Both the position numbers and the translations under genes were made by a program. From Candidatus Hodarchaeota archaeon (lineage in GTDB: Archaea > Asgardarchaeota > Heimdallarchaeia > Hodarchaeales > Hodarchaeaceae), in NCBI GenBank assembly GCA_016839665.1, contig JAEOTU010000363.1, positions 1 through 7,006 on the forward strand: a stretch of 7,006 bases of DNA. The letters run 5' to 3'. Under the pieces are notes generated by a model. It saw only the letters and a list, made by a program, of their open reading frames with translations, searched no databases and was not told the origin of the DNA. Shown here in pieces: positions 1 through 5,654 of this stretch. Numbering within the stretch: the stretch's first letter is position 1; each line of letters opens with the position of its first letter.

Positions 1-578
1 ATTGGAAATGAAATTAAAGGGATAAAACTTAGATTAAAAAGATAAGGATAGGTTAATTCCTCAAGTTTAGCACTCTCTTCAAATGATATCGCATTAGGAT
101 GATCCATCTCAATAATTATTGATAAAAGCTGCTTTTCTCCAACTGGTGGAGTCTTGACAACTAAGACTGTCATTCCGTTTTCTTCTTCCATCTTGTTCCA
201 TTCTAGAATGGTATTATTTAAACGGATTTTCAAATATTTCGTATCTTTGAGCTCGTGAGACGGAATGGTATAGTTAAATGCATTTATTGGCTGTGAAGCA
301 TTATTGTAAAGACGAATCATAGTATGAGAAGTAGTGTAACCATATTGATTGGCTGTGATTACTCTGCTTACATTTATTTGGTGACTGGTATTGGTAAACT
401 CGGAAACGTCAAAAAAGTTTAAGTTGTTCAGATTAAATTGTTCTGATTCAACAGAGGAAAAATTCTCTCTGTTTTTTGCTAAACTGGTGTCAATATCGGA
501 ATTTAATGTTAAGAATAGGGTAGAAGCTATCATGGTAATGAGAAAAAAATTAAAGCCGGCTCGTAACATCTTTTTCAT
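1..578 (-). CDS. Partial exported/membrane-anchored surface protein, sequon-rich (C-terminus beyond window)
   Basis: An open frame on the minus strand runs from ATG at 578 to the left edge without a stop, giving 192 residues. An in-frame TAG directly precedes the ATG, and AGGAG (587-591) lies 8 nt upstream, so the start is well fixed. The N-terminus is MKKMLRAGFN followed by a hydrophobic stretch (about residues 8-25), fitting a signal peptide or N-terminal anchor; there is no lipobox Cys. The rest looks beta-rich and extracytoplasmic, with alternating polar/hydrophobic strands and no cysteine. Seven N-x-S/T sequons are visible (N39, N63, N69, N93, N102, N121, N182), dense for 192 residues and suggesting a glycosylated cell-surface protein. 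I do not recognise the family with certainty. The pattern of a Val/Ile-rich strand, an 'IRLYNNAS' strand, a 'P-x-G-E-K' turn and a further strand recalls adhesion-like or ribophorin-I-like domains, but that is weak inference. Real gene: fairly sure; function: unknown. Confidence 0.82.
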   Translation of the reverse strand, partial: MKKMLRAGFNFFLITMIASTLFLTLNSDIDTSLAKNRENFSSVESEQFNLNNLNFFDVSEFTNTSHQINVSRVITANQYGYTTSHTMIRLYNNASQPINAFNYTIPSHELKDTKYLKIRLNNTILEWNKMEEENGMTVLVVKTPPVGEKQLLSIIIEMDHPNAISFEESAKLEELTYPYLFNLSFIPLISFP

Positions 579-586
579 CTATAAGA

Positions 587-591
587 CTCCT
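587..591 (-). promoter_or_regulatory. Shine-Dalgarno site of the left-edge gene
   Basis: AGGAG on the minus strand, 8 nt before the ATG at 578. It decides the start of the left-edge gene, because an in-frame stop sits immediately before that ATG. It lies inside the first copy of a 21-bp repeat (587-607). Confidence 0.65.
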
Positions 592-607
592 GTATCATCG
601 CCATAGT
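587..607. repeat. 21-bp near-perfect direct repeat, copy 1
   Basis: CTCC-T-GTATCATCGCCATAGT on the plus strand, matching 1047-1067 at 20 of 21 positions (16 contiguous). This copy covers the SD and leader of the left-edge gene. Confidence 0.8.
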
Positions 608-613
608 TCTAGG

Positions 614-625
614 AAATATTAATAA
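614..625 (-). promoter_or_regulatory. TATA-like box for the left-edge gene
   Basis: TTATTAATATTT on the minus strand. An archaeal TATA box centred here predicts a transcript start near 594, giving a short leader that still contains the AGGAG at 587-591. Placement relative to the SD is good, but AT-rich boxes are common in this DNA. Confidence 0.4.
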
Positions 626-638
626 GAACTGGTTACTT

Positions 639-653
639 AACTGATATTCAGTT
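639..653. repeat. Inverted repeat upstream of the left-edge gene's promoter
   Basis: AACTGA-TAT-TCAGTT, a perfect 6-bp dyad with a 3-nt centre, located about 14 bp upstream of the proposed TATA box. The position suits a regulator operator, but a 6-bp dyad can occur by chance in AT-rich sequence. The non-coding stretch 579-1020 otherwise holds only the promoter and the termination signals listed separately; I see no RNA gene or further ORF in it. Confidence 0.3.
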
Positions 654-839
654 TTAATCTCTGAACTTCCGCAATATAACTGAAACACTCTCGTTTTTTG
701 TGCAGTAAAATATTTTATCTTTGTCTTACCGAATTAATTGACCTTTTTGAAAAGAATCTATGACTTTAGTTGTCTAATATTTATAAAGAAAATGTTAGTT
801 GATCTAAAGTTTGACATCAGGGGCAGTATGATAAATGAC

Positions 840-855
840 GGTTGAAAAAAAAACC
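840..855 (-). terminator. Oligo-T tract with short stem (second possible terminator for the Trp-rich gene)
   Basis: On the minus strand a run of nine T (845-853) is flanked by a 4-bp GGTT/AACC pair. It lies about 165 nt past the stop of the 168-residue secreted protein gene. Archaeal RNA polymerase terminates at T-runs, so this could back up the closer T-rich tract at 899-950. The stem is too short to be convincing by itself. Confidence 0.3.
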
Positions 856-898
856 ACTTTTCGATCTACTATAAGAATACTACAAAAAGAAAGTTAAT

Positions 899-950
899 GA
901 GGAGAGAGGAGGAAGGAAAAAAAGGGTAAAAAAGAGAGGGGTAGAAAAAA
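899..950 (-). terminator. T/C-rich termination tract after the Trp-rich secreted protein gene
   Basis: The plus strand is almost pure purine over 52 nt (only two T), so the minus-strand transcript of the 1021-1527 gene would be almost pure pyrimidine here, with several U-runs of 6-7. This matches the intrinsic, hairpin-less U-rich termination known in archaea. secY has a comparable tract after its stop, which supports the reading. Confidence 0.5.
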
Positions 951-1020
951 CATTTTTGAAAATATTGATAGACTCAGTAGAGTGGGTTTTGATTTACTGT
1001 ATAAAAGTGTCTTAATGTTT

Positions 1021-1527
1021 TCATGCAATAAACCAAAATGCATATTCTCCAGTATCATCGCCATAGTCGAAATTCCAAGTGCAATCCCAAACAAAGTTAT
1101 TAGTCCAAGGAGACTGTAAGGAATCCCAAGTGTCTGTAGCTGTAGGAAATGTTGAACTAATTGTTTTTTCATTATCATCATGATGCACTATATATGTGTC
1201 GCCAATCCAACCGTCGTATTTCCACTCACCATCATTATTTTTATAAGTAATCTTGAAATTTTTCATGCTAGGGGGCCAGAAACCAACTGTTTGAGTGTAA
1301 AAATATAAACTTGAATCTCCAAGATAATCAGTAGTATAATATGTTTTTACATTTATTGTAAATTTGACTTTATAATCTCGCCAAGCTAGCCAAGTTTCAT
1401 GTCTTTTCAGTATTTTTGTATATGTGTATTGATAATCTGCCTTGACTGGGATTAAACTCATTCCAAAAAGTGAAAAGAAGAGAATAAATCCAATTATTGA
1501 TATTCGTACATTTTTTCCAACTTTCAT
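1021..1527 (-). CDS. Small secreted Trp/Tyr-rich protein of unknown function
   Basis: A 168-residue protein starting at ATG 1527, with a strong SD (AAGGTGA, 1535-1541) ending about 7 nt upstream. Residues 1-30 form a classic Sec signal peptide: positive n-region MKVGKNVR, hydrophobic core 9-24, and a probable cleavage site after V-K-A30. The mature part (about 138 residues) has no further membrane segment, contains 10 Trp and about 14 Tyr, a single Cys (149), and many short alternating strands, which suggests a compact beta-sandwich outside the cell. Two acidic patches stand out: H115-H116-D-D-N-E and D154-Y-G-D-D-T-G160, the latter loosely resembling a Ca-binding turn. I do not recognise the family. 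Aromatic-rich secreted beta proteins include carbohydrate-binding and toxin-like groups, but no diagnostic motif is present. It stands alone on the minus strand, 442 nt upstream of the next minus-strand gene, and is followed by a T-rich tract. Confidence 0.8.
   Translation of the reverse strand: MKVGKNVRISIIGFILFFSLFGMSLIPVKADYQYTYTKILKRHETWLAWRDYKVKFTINVKTYYTTDYLGDSSLYFYTQTVGFWPPSMKNFKITYKNNDGEWKYDGWIGDTYIVHHDDNEKTISSTFPTATDTWDSLQSPWTNNFVWDCTWNFDYGDDTGEYAFWFIA
1047..1067. repeat. 21-bp near-perfect direct repeat, copy 2
   Basis: CTCC-A-GTATCATCGCCATAGT on the plus strand, in the same orientation as 587-607. This copy lies in the 3' end of the Trp-rich gene, coding for its acidic turn Y-G-D-D-T-G. 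Confidence 0.8.
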
Positions 1528-1534
1528 ATTAAAT

Positions 1535-1541
1535 CACCTTA
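1535..1541 (-). promoter_or_regulatory. Shine-Dalgarno site of the Trp-rich gene
   Basis: AAGGTGA on the minus strand, a near-ideal match to the archaeal anti-SD, ending 7 nt before the ATG at 1527. It fixes the start that exposes the signal peptide. Confidence 0.6.
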
Positions 1542-1560
1542 TAAGAATATAGTTATTTAG

Positions 1561-1725
1561 CATTGTACATCTTACCATAATATTTTCAAGAGTTTTTTAA
1601 GAAAGCTAGAATCAGTTCTTCACCAATTTTTTCGAAATCTTGATGAAAAAAATGTAATGAGAGAGGTTAATTCAGAGAGATTTTTTAGCTACAAGGATTA
1701 CCCTCGTTTCAGGAAATCTGAATAA
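1561..1725 (+). pseudogene. tnpB: N-terminal fragment of a degraded TnpB (IS200/IS605 type)
   Basis: This stop-to-stop frame (TAG before 1561, TAA at 1723-1725) has no start codon of its own at a sensible place but reads like a piece of TnpB's N-terminal region. A helix with 'FLRKLESVLHQFFRNL' matches the family pattern 'vLkrLdkAfqrFFR', followed after about 20 residues by 'SYKDYPRFRKSE', which matches the hallmark 'GfPRFKkk'. These elements occur in the family's order and spacing, near residues 50-105 of a usual protein of about 400. The match is from memory of the family, not an alignment. The true 5' part is absent; the region before 1561 is occupied by the Trp-rich gene's upstream region on the other strand. 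It belongs with the C-terminal fragment at 1807-2124 in the same frame register (both frames start at 1 mod 3). Confidence 0.5.
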
Positions 1726-1806
1726 ACTGCAATTTGTATCCAGATTAATGGATGATGATTCTTGATATAGCTTGAAAATATATTTTCGGGTTAGATTTAG
1801 AATTAA

Positions 1807-2124
1807 ATACTTGAGGATGACCTCAAGCTAGAATACAAAGCTGAAGAACTGGGAATAACAGTGATCAAACAAGAGGAAAGTCATTCGAGTAAGTGTTCCT
1901 TCTTAGATAATGAGTCAATAATCCATCATGACAATTATCTCGGGAAGCGGATTAGTAGAGGGTTATTCAAATCTAGGAAAGGTATTATGATCAATGCCGA
2001 TGTGAATGGGGCCTATAACATCCTTGAGAAAGCTGTTCTGAACGCCTTTCCCAGTAATGGAAAAGAGAATGTTGAGTTACATCCAGTCCACTGGTGGTTA
2101 CAGGAGGTACACCATGACTGGTGA
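1807..2124 (+). pseudogene. tnpB: C-terminal fragment of a degraded TnpB (RuvC-III part)
   Basis: After an in-frame TAA (1804-1806) the frame is open for 105 codons to TGA at 2122-2124. It contains, in order, 'YKAEELGITVIKQEESHSSKCSFLDNE', split here for clarity as YKAEELGITVI then KQEESHSSKCSFLDNE, then 'YLGKRISRGLFKS', then 'INADVNGAYNIL', and finally 'LHPV'. This is the C-terminal end of archaeal and bacterial IS1341-type TnpB, the RNA-guided nuclease of IS200/IS605 elements. The third RuvC aspartate (in NADVNGA, codon 1999-2001) is kept, but the RuvC-I and RuvC-II residues would lie in the roughly 200 residues missing between the two fragments (only 81 nt separate them). A GTG at 1861 could start an 87-residue product, but no SD is evident. 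No TnpA transposase is present. The protein cannot be an active nuclease; this is a relic. Confidence 0.85.
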
Positions 2125-2275
2125 CCTTGGAAGAATCCATATGACTAGAATTGAAAGCATAAGTAATGAACATGTGAAAAAAAGCAGTCCCAAAAGCCAT
2201 CAAAGTATATGGGATAGAGGCTGTAGGGTTTCAGCCGACTTGAAGGAGATTAGCACCGGCGACGAGCTAATTGAT
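2083..2275 (+). ncRNA. Hairpin-rich 3' end of the TnpB element; candidate relic omega RNA / right end
   Basis: Four hairpins occur in series: 2083-2121 (CCAGTC/GACTGG enclosing TGGTG/CACCA, spanning the tnpB stop), 2187-2215 (TCCCA/TGGGA plus a G-U), 2219-2236 (GGCTG/CAGCC, 8-nt loop) and 2249-2271 (ATTAGC/GCTAAT, 11-nt loop). The last is followed by a short dyad TGATG-A-CATCA (2272-2282). The stretch is richer in G+C than its flanks. In IS200/IS605 elements the omega RNA overlaps the tnpB 3' end and extends to the right end, with the guide just beyond, so position and structure both fit. Boundaries and any transcript are inferred; no promoter is assigned. Overlapping short reading frames here show no recognisable protein. 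Confidence 0.35.
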
Positions 2276-2411
2276 GACATCACGTGAATAAAATTGGTCA
2301 AATTTTCAGATTCCAAAATAAAAAAACCTGATCATCTAAATCAATAAAAAATGAAAACAAAGTTGATTGTTTTAGGTAAGTTGCCCGACAATCTCCAAAA
2401 GATCAAATTAT

Positions 2412-2420
2412 GATATAAAT
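2412..2420 (+). promoter_or_regulatory. TATA-like box of secY
   Basis: GATATAAAT, about 26 bp before a predicted transcript start near 2442. This leaves a leader of some 29 nt containing the SD at 2459-2463. Between the TnpB relic's end and this box (about 2285-2410) I see only AT-rich DNA and no gene. Confidence 0.4.
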
Positions 2421-2458
2421 CCAAGTCTCTCTATCCTAGTAATGCACATTAGATGTTC

Positions 2459-2463
2459 GAGGT
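2459..2463 (+). promoter_or_regulatory. Shine-Dalgarno site of secY
   Basis: GAGGT, 7 nt before the ATG at 2471. The upstream in-frame TAA at 2465-2467 rules out a longer N-terminus, so this site marks the true start. Confidence 0.6.
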
Positions 2464-2470
2464 TTAATAT

Positions 2471-4009
2471 ATGACATCTAGGTTTCTTCAAGCTGTTCGG
2501 CCGTTTATGTCAATAACCCCCGAAGTCGTTAAACCGACTCGTGAGGTTCACTTTAATGAGAAATTGATCTGGACGTTTGCAGCTCTTGTTATTTATTTTA
2601 TAATGGCATCAACTCCTATTATTGGAGCTGATTTGGGAGAAGCTGACCCTTTTGCTTTTATGAGGACAATAACCGCTTCAACTCAAGGATCGTTAGCTGA
2701 GCTTGGAATTGGGCCAATTGTTACTGCAGGACTCATCATGCAGATTTTAGTTGGTTCCAAAATCATTAACGTGAATATGGGGGATCCAGAAGAAAGATCT
2801 TTATATACTGGTGCACAAAAAGTTATGTCAGTATTAATGACAATTATTGAGGCCTCTGCTTTCCTGATTGGAGGAACGTATGGAACCGATCTTGATCTCT
2901 ATAGCCAACTGGCTATAATTTCTCAGCTTTTAGCAGCAGGTATCATTATCATTCTTCTTGATGAAATGGTGCAGAAAGGATGGGGTTTAGGATCAGGTAT
3001 ATCTTTATTCATCGCGGGGGGTGTCGGATTACAGATATTTCAAGGATTTTTTGCAGCAAATCCAATGTTGGAGGGCCCAGGTGACCCTGGATCACCAGAA
3101 GCGATAACCTCATACCGAGGTATTGTTTTAGCATTTATCGCTTGGGCTACACAAACAGATCCCCTTAATGCAATAGTTCATTTATTTTTTCGATATAGTC
3201 CTATTGAGAGTGATCATCTTAATTTGCCTTCTCTCTCTCTTCTTTCTGTAATAGCTACAATGGTAGTGTTCGTAATCGTGATTTACTTTGAGTCAATGCG
3301 CATTGAAATCCCAATTTCTTATGCACAATACAAAGGTATCCGTTCAACTTATCCGATTAAATTGCTTTATGTTTCAAATATCCCTGTTATTTTAACTTCT
3401 GCGGTGTTCGCTGACATCTACTTCATTGCTCAAATGGTCTGGAGCACTACTGGTAGGGAAACTTCAAATAATCTATTATCTGATATTTTAGGAACTTTTA
3501 AGCAAGATCCAACCTCAAACCAATATATTCCAACAGGGGGTCTTGTTTATTTTCTTACTCCCCCACGATCACTCATTGGAGAATTGGGTGTTTTCGATAT
3601 TAGTGGGGGAGGAGAATTTCTCATTTCATCCTTTATTCGTGCTTTAATTTATGCTGTCATTCTGATTATTCTATCAATTATTTTTTCAGTGATGTGGCTA
3701 GAGACAGCTGGCATGGGTTCCCGTGATGTTGCAAACCAGTTTTTGCAATCAGGGATGCAAATGCCAGGATGGCGAAGAAGCAAAAAGATAGTTGAACGTA
3801 GATTAGAGATGTATATACCTACAATAGCAGTTATAGGTGGACTATTCATTGGTTGTCTAGCAGCATTCGCAGATTTCCTTGGTGCAATAGGCTCTGGTAT
3901 GGGCATTCTTTTATCGGTTAGTATCATGAGACAGTACTTTGAACTGATTAGTAAGGAAAGAGTTGCGGAAATGAATCCTGCTTTACGAGGTTTTCTAGGG
4001 ATTAAATAA
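2471..4009 (+). CDS. secY: Preprotein translocase subunit SecY (Sec61 alpha homologue)
   Basis: The 512-residue channel-forming subunit of the Sec translocon, which passes unfolded proteins across, or laterally into, the cytoplasmic membrane with SecE and Sec61 beta/SecG. It opens with the amphipathic N-helix (F5-LQAVRPF) and has ten TM segments: about 33-52, 72-97, 115-135, 145-165, 172-195, 255-274, 295-325, 386-411, 449-469 and 471-491. Clear signatures are the plug/TM2 region 'ASTQGSLAELGIGPIVTAG' (69-87), 'GAQK' (114-117), 'GLGSGISLFIA' (172-182), 'YPIKLLYVSNIPVIL' (294-308) and 'FADFLGAIGSGMGILLSVSI' (466-485). Basic cytosolic loops 275-296 and 411-448 are where the ribosome docks. Length exceeds most archaeal SecY (about 430-490) because of external loops 5/6 and 7/8, which look Sec61-like. 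The start is fixed by an upstream stop and SD. It is monocistronic here and convergent with the MFS gene. Confidence 0.98.
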   Translation: MTSRFLQAVRPFMSITPEVVKPTREVHFNEKLIWTFAALVIYFIMASTPIIGADLGEADPFAFMRTITASTQGSLAELGIGPIVTAGLIMQILVGSKIINVNMGDPEERSLYTGAQKVMSVLMTIIEASAFLIGGTYGTDLDLYSQLAIISQLLAAGIIIILLDEMVQKGWGLGSGISLFIAGGVGLQIFQGFFAANPMLEGPGDPGSPEAITSYRGIVLAFIAWATQTDPLNAIVHLFFRYSPIESDHLNLPSLSLLSVIATMVVFVIVIYFESMRIEIPISYAQYKGIRSTYPIKLLYVSNIPVILTSAVFADIYFIAQMVWSTTGRETSNNLLSDILGTFKQDPTSNQYIPTGGLVYFLTPPRSLIGELGVFDISGGGEFLISSFIRALIYAVILIILSIIFSVMWLETAGMGSRDVANQFLQSGMQMPGWRRSKKIVERRLEMYIPTIAVIGGLFIGCLAAFADFLGAIGSGMGILLSVSIMRQYFELISKERVAEMNPALRGFLGIK

Positions 4010-4028
4010 TCTCTTCTTCTTTCTTTTT
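4010..4028 (+). terminator. Polypyrimidine/T-rich terminator of secY
   Basis: A 19-nt pure C/T tract begins directly after the secY stop and ends in five T; a second, longer T-rich tract follows at about 4126-4174. Archaeal transcription ends at such T-rich stretches without a hairpin. The 4010-4225 gap between the convergent genes contains nothing else convincing. Strong A-runs that would terminate the minus-strand MFS transcript are not evident. Confidence 0.5.
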
Positions 4029-4225
4029 AGCAGCAATTTTCCTCATTTTCCTTTGATTAGGAGCTTTTCTTCTTATAAACCTAGTAGATCCCGTGATCCA
4101 AATCAATCTGGCTCAATTTCCGTTATTTTGCTTTCATTTTCCCTCTTTTCCTTAAATCCTTCTTTTCCTATTTGTCTATTTTTACTAGATGAATGAAAGG
4201 GGATATAGAAGGAATATCTGAACCC

Positions 4226-5626
4226 TTATTCAGTTTTAATAATCTCAGGATTTCGTGCAAAAATTAATACAAGGACTCCTAAGCAACTTACAAAAAGCAA
4301 GAAAATAATAGCACCCACGAAACTTGAAGAGTCTAGGATTTCACCTAGAAATTCGAAACCAATTATACTTAGCACTAAGGTAATTGTGTTGAAAAGAGAT
4401 TCTTGCGAGCTCCTTATTTCAGAAGAAGTAACCTTAAGGAGGAGTGAATAATAGAGACCAGTACTAAGCCCTACTAGAACAATTCTAAGAAAAAAGATCA
4501 GAACGATCAATCCTAGTTTTACAAAAAGCGAAAAATTAATAATCATAATAAACAAATAAGCCAACCAGGCAATTGGGTAAGCGAAGCAGTAGAATAAAAG
4601 GATTCCTTTATAGGGGGATTGGATGAAAGCAGTCACTTTTCCAGAAAGACGACTGAAAATTGCAAAGATGAAATCTGACGAGGCTCGGATTATAGATAAA
4701 AGTAAGACAGAAATAGTAGCAAATTGTATTGTTATATCAGTTTGATGAAAGGTTTGACTTGGAGAACTTATTTCGTATACTAATGCGGAGAAAATTAATG
4801 AATTAAAGGCGTATGACGTAAAGAAGAGAAGTGAAAAGCTCACAAAGAAAGGGATTGTTTTAGCATATTTATCTTGGATATAATTAATTTTTATAATCAG
4901 ATTTGAGGGGAACTTTTTATAATCCAGTTTGGGATTCGATCTCGATGCTTTTTCTTTTTGAGGGTTAATTTTTTTTTCTAATACATAAGGAGAAATGAAT
5001 TTCATTCCTAGAATGATACCGCAAACAGCAATTAATGCTTGAAATAGAAAGATCATTTGAGGTAGGATATAATCTTGTTGAAGCATATACCCTCCCAAGA
5101 ATATTGCTAGACTCGTAATAATTGTCTTTGCAAAAGTAATGTTCCCCATAACAATGCGAAAAGACATTCCATTGTTGGTTTCTTTCTGTGAGATGACTTC
5201 CCATGAGTTCATAAACCAAGCAATAAAAGATCCTGAGAGGAGAGCAGAATAAATTCCTACAATTATTTCGAGAATAACTAGTTCAACTGGTTTTGTAGCA
5301 AAAATTAATCCGAGATAGTATATTGTTAAGCAGAATAATGAACTACAAAATGCAATTCTTTGACCAAACCGATCAGTTAGTAAACCAAGGGGTAAATCGA
5401 GAATGGCTCCACATAGCATTCCAATTGCTACTACTGTCCCGAAATTTGAAAATGAGTTTAGAACTGCTAAATAATATAGCGAAATCCAAGCATAGCTCAA
5501 ATAAATTCCTGAGGTTACAATTTGCAGGCAGAAATATTTTAGACTTAAATCCTGTAAGTCTCTTGAAATTGTAGAAACACCAAGGAAAGCATGAAGAAAA
5601 GACACATTCATCCCATTTCCTTTCAT
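4226..5626 (-). CDS. Major facilitator superfamily (MFS) transporter
   Basis: A 466-residue, very hydrophobic protein with about 12 TM segments in two halves, separated by a charged cytosolic loop (about 213-255, rich in Lys) as in MFS permeases. The loop after TM2 carries motif A, 'GAILDLPLGLLTDRFGQR' (73-90), with the D85-R86 pair and the following basic residue; a degenerate copy, 'SSDFIFAIFSRLSGK', lies at the matching place in the C-half (316-330). 'KVTSSEIRSSQESLFN' (398-413) matches the TM10-TM11 loop, where MFS proteins show 'p.e.RAt..S'. MFS proteins exchange small solutes using proton gradients or substrate gradients; the substrate cannot be told. The family resembles drug/metabolite efflux-type MFS, but this is only an impression. 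The gene follows the FIST gene on the same strand after 28 nt and is probably co-transcribed. Start: ATG 5626 gives the longest frame, but M6 (5611) may be the real start. Confidence 0.88.
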   Translation of the reverse strand: MKGNGMNVSFLHAFLGVSTISRDLQDLSLKYFCLQIVTSGIYLSYAWISLYYLAVLNSFSNFGTVVAIGMLCGAILDLPLGLLTDRFGQRIAFCSSLFCLTIYYLGLIFATKPVELVILEIIVGIYSALLSGSFIAWFMNSWEVISQKETNNGMSFRIVMGNITFAKTIITSLAIFLGGYMLQQDYILPQMIFLFQALIAVCGIILGMKFISPYVLEKKINPQKEKASRSNPKLDYKKFPSNLIIKINYIQDKYAKTIPFFVSFSLLFFTSYAFNSLIFSALVYEISSPSQTFHQTDITIQFATISVLLLSIIRASSDFIFAIFSRLSGKVTAFIQSPYKGILLFYCFAYPIAWLAYLFIMIINFSLFVKLGLIVLIFFLRIVLVGLSTGLYYSLLLKVTSSEIRSSQESLFNTITLVLSIIGFEFLGEILDSSSFVGAIIFLLFVSCLGVLVLIFARNPEIIKTE

Positions 5627-5634
5627 ACTATTAA

Positions 5635-5643
5635 GATATAAAG
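5635..5643 (-). promoter_or_regulatory. TATA-like box before the MFS gene
   Basis: CTTTATATC on the minus strand, in the gap between the FIST stop and the MFS gene. Centred near 5639 it would place a transcript start near 5613, downstream of the first ATG (5626) and 2 nt from the second (5611). If real, it gives the MFS gene its own leaderless transcript and argues for the shorter protein. AT-rich chance matches are common. Confidence 0.3.
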
Positions 5644-5654
5644 TGATGGAGATG

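Noticed and set aside
391..606. Plus-strand ORF of 71 codons
   Set aside because: It lies antisense to the left-edge gene, which has a signal segment, SD and coherent protein; the plus frame has no SD and no recognisable content.
645..658. 14-bp match TATTCAGTTTTAAT shared with about 4230-4243
   Set aside because: Low-complexity AT-rich match with no shared flanks; one copy is in the MFS C-terminal codons. Expected by chance at this composition.
894..1181. Minus-strand ORF of 95 codons with hydrophobic stretches
   Set aside because: It overlaps the 3' end of the Trp-rich gene in another frame and extends through the T/C-rich termination tract, which alone explains the Ser/Phe/Leu-rich tail.
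2057..2287. Plus-strand ORF of 76 codons and antisense ORF 1991-2203 over the TnpB 3' end
   Set aside because: Both overlap the TnpB C-terminal frame, which is clearly the ancestral coding frame, and neither resembles a known protein. The region is better explained as the element's hairpin-rich right end.
3229..3241. CT dinucleotide run in secY
   Set aside because: It codes for Ser/Leu at the start of TM6 in an intact frame; no sign of function beyond coding.
3649..3927. Minus-strand ORF of 92 codons inside secY
   Set aside because: Shadow of the well-conserved secY C-terminal coding sequence.
4965..5574. Small ORFs at 4965-5219 (minus, other frame) and 5323-5574 (plus)
   Set aside because: Shadows of the MFS gene; no SD and no family resemblance.
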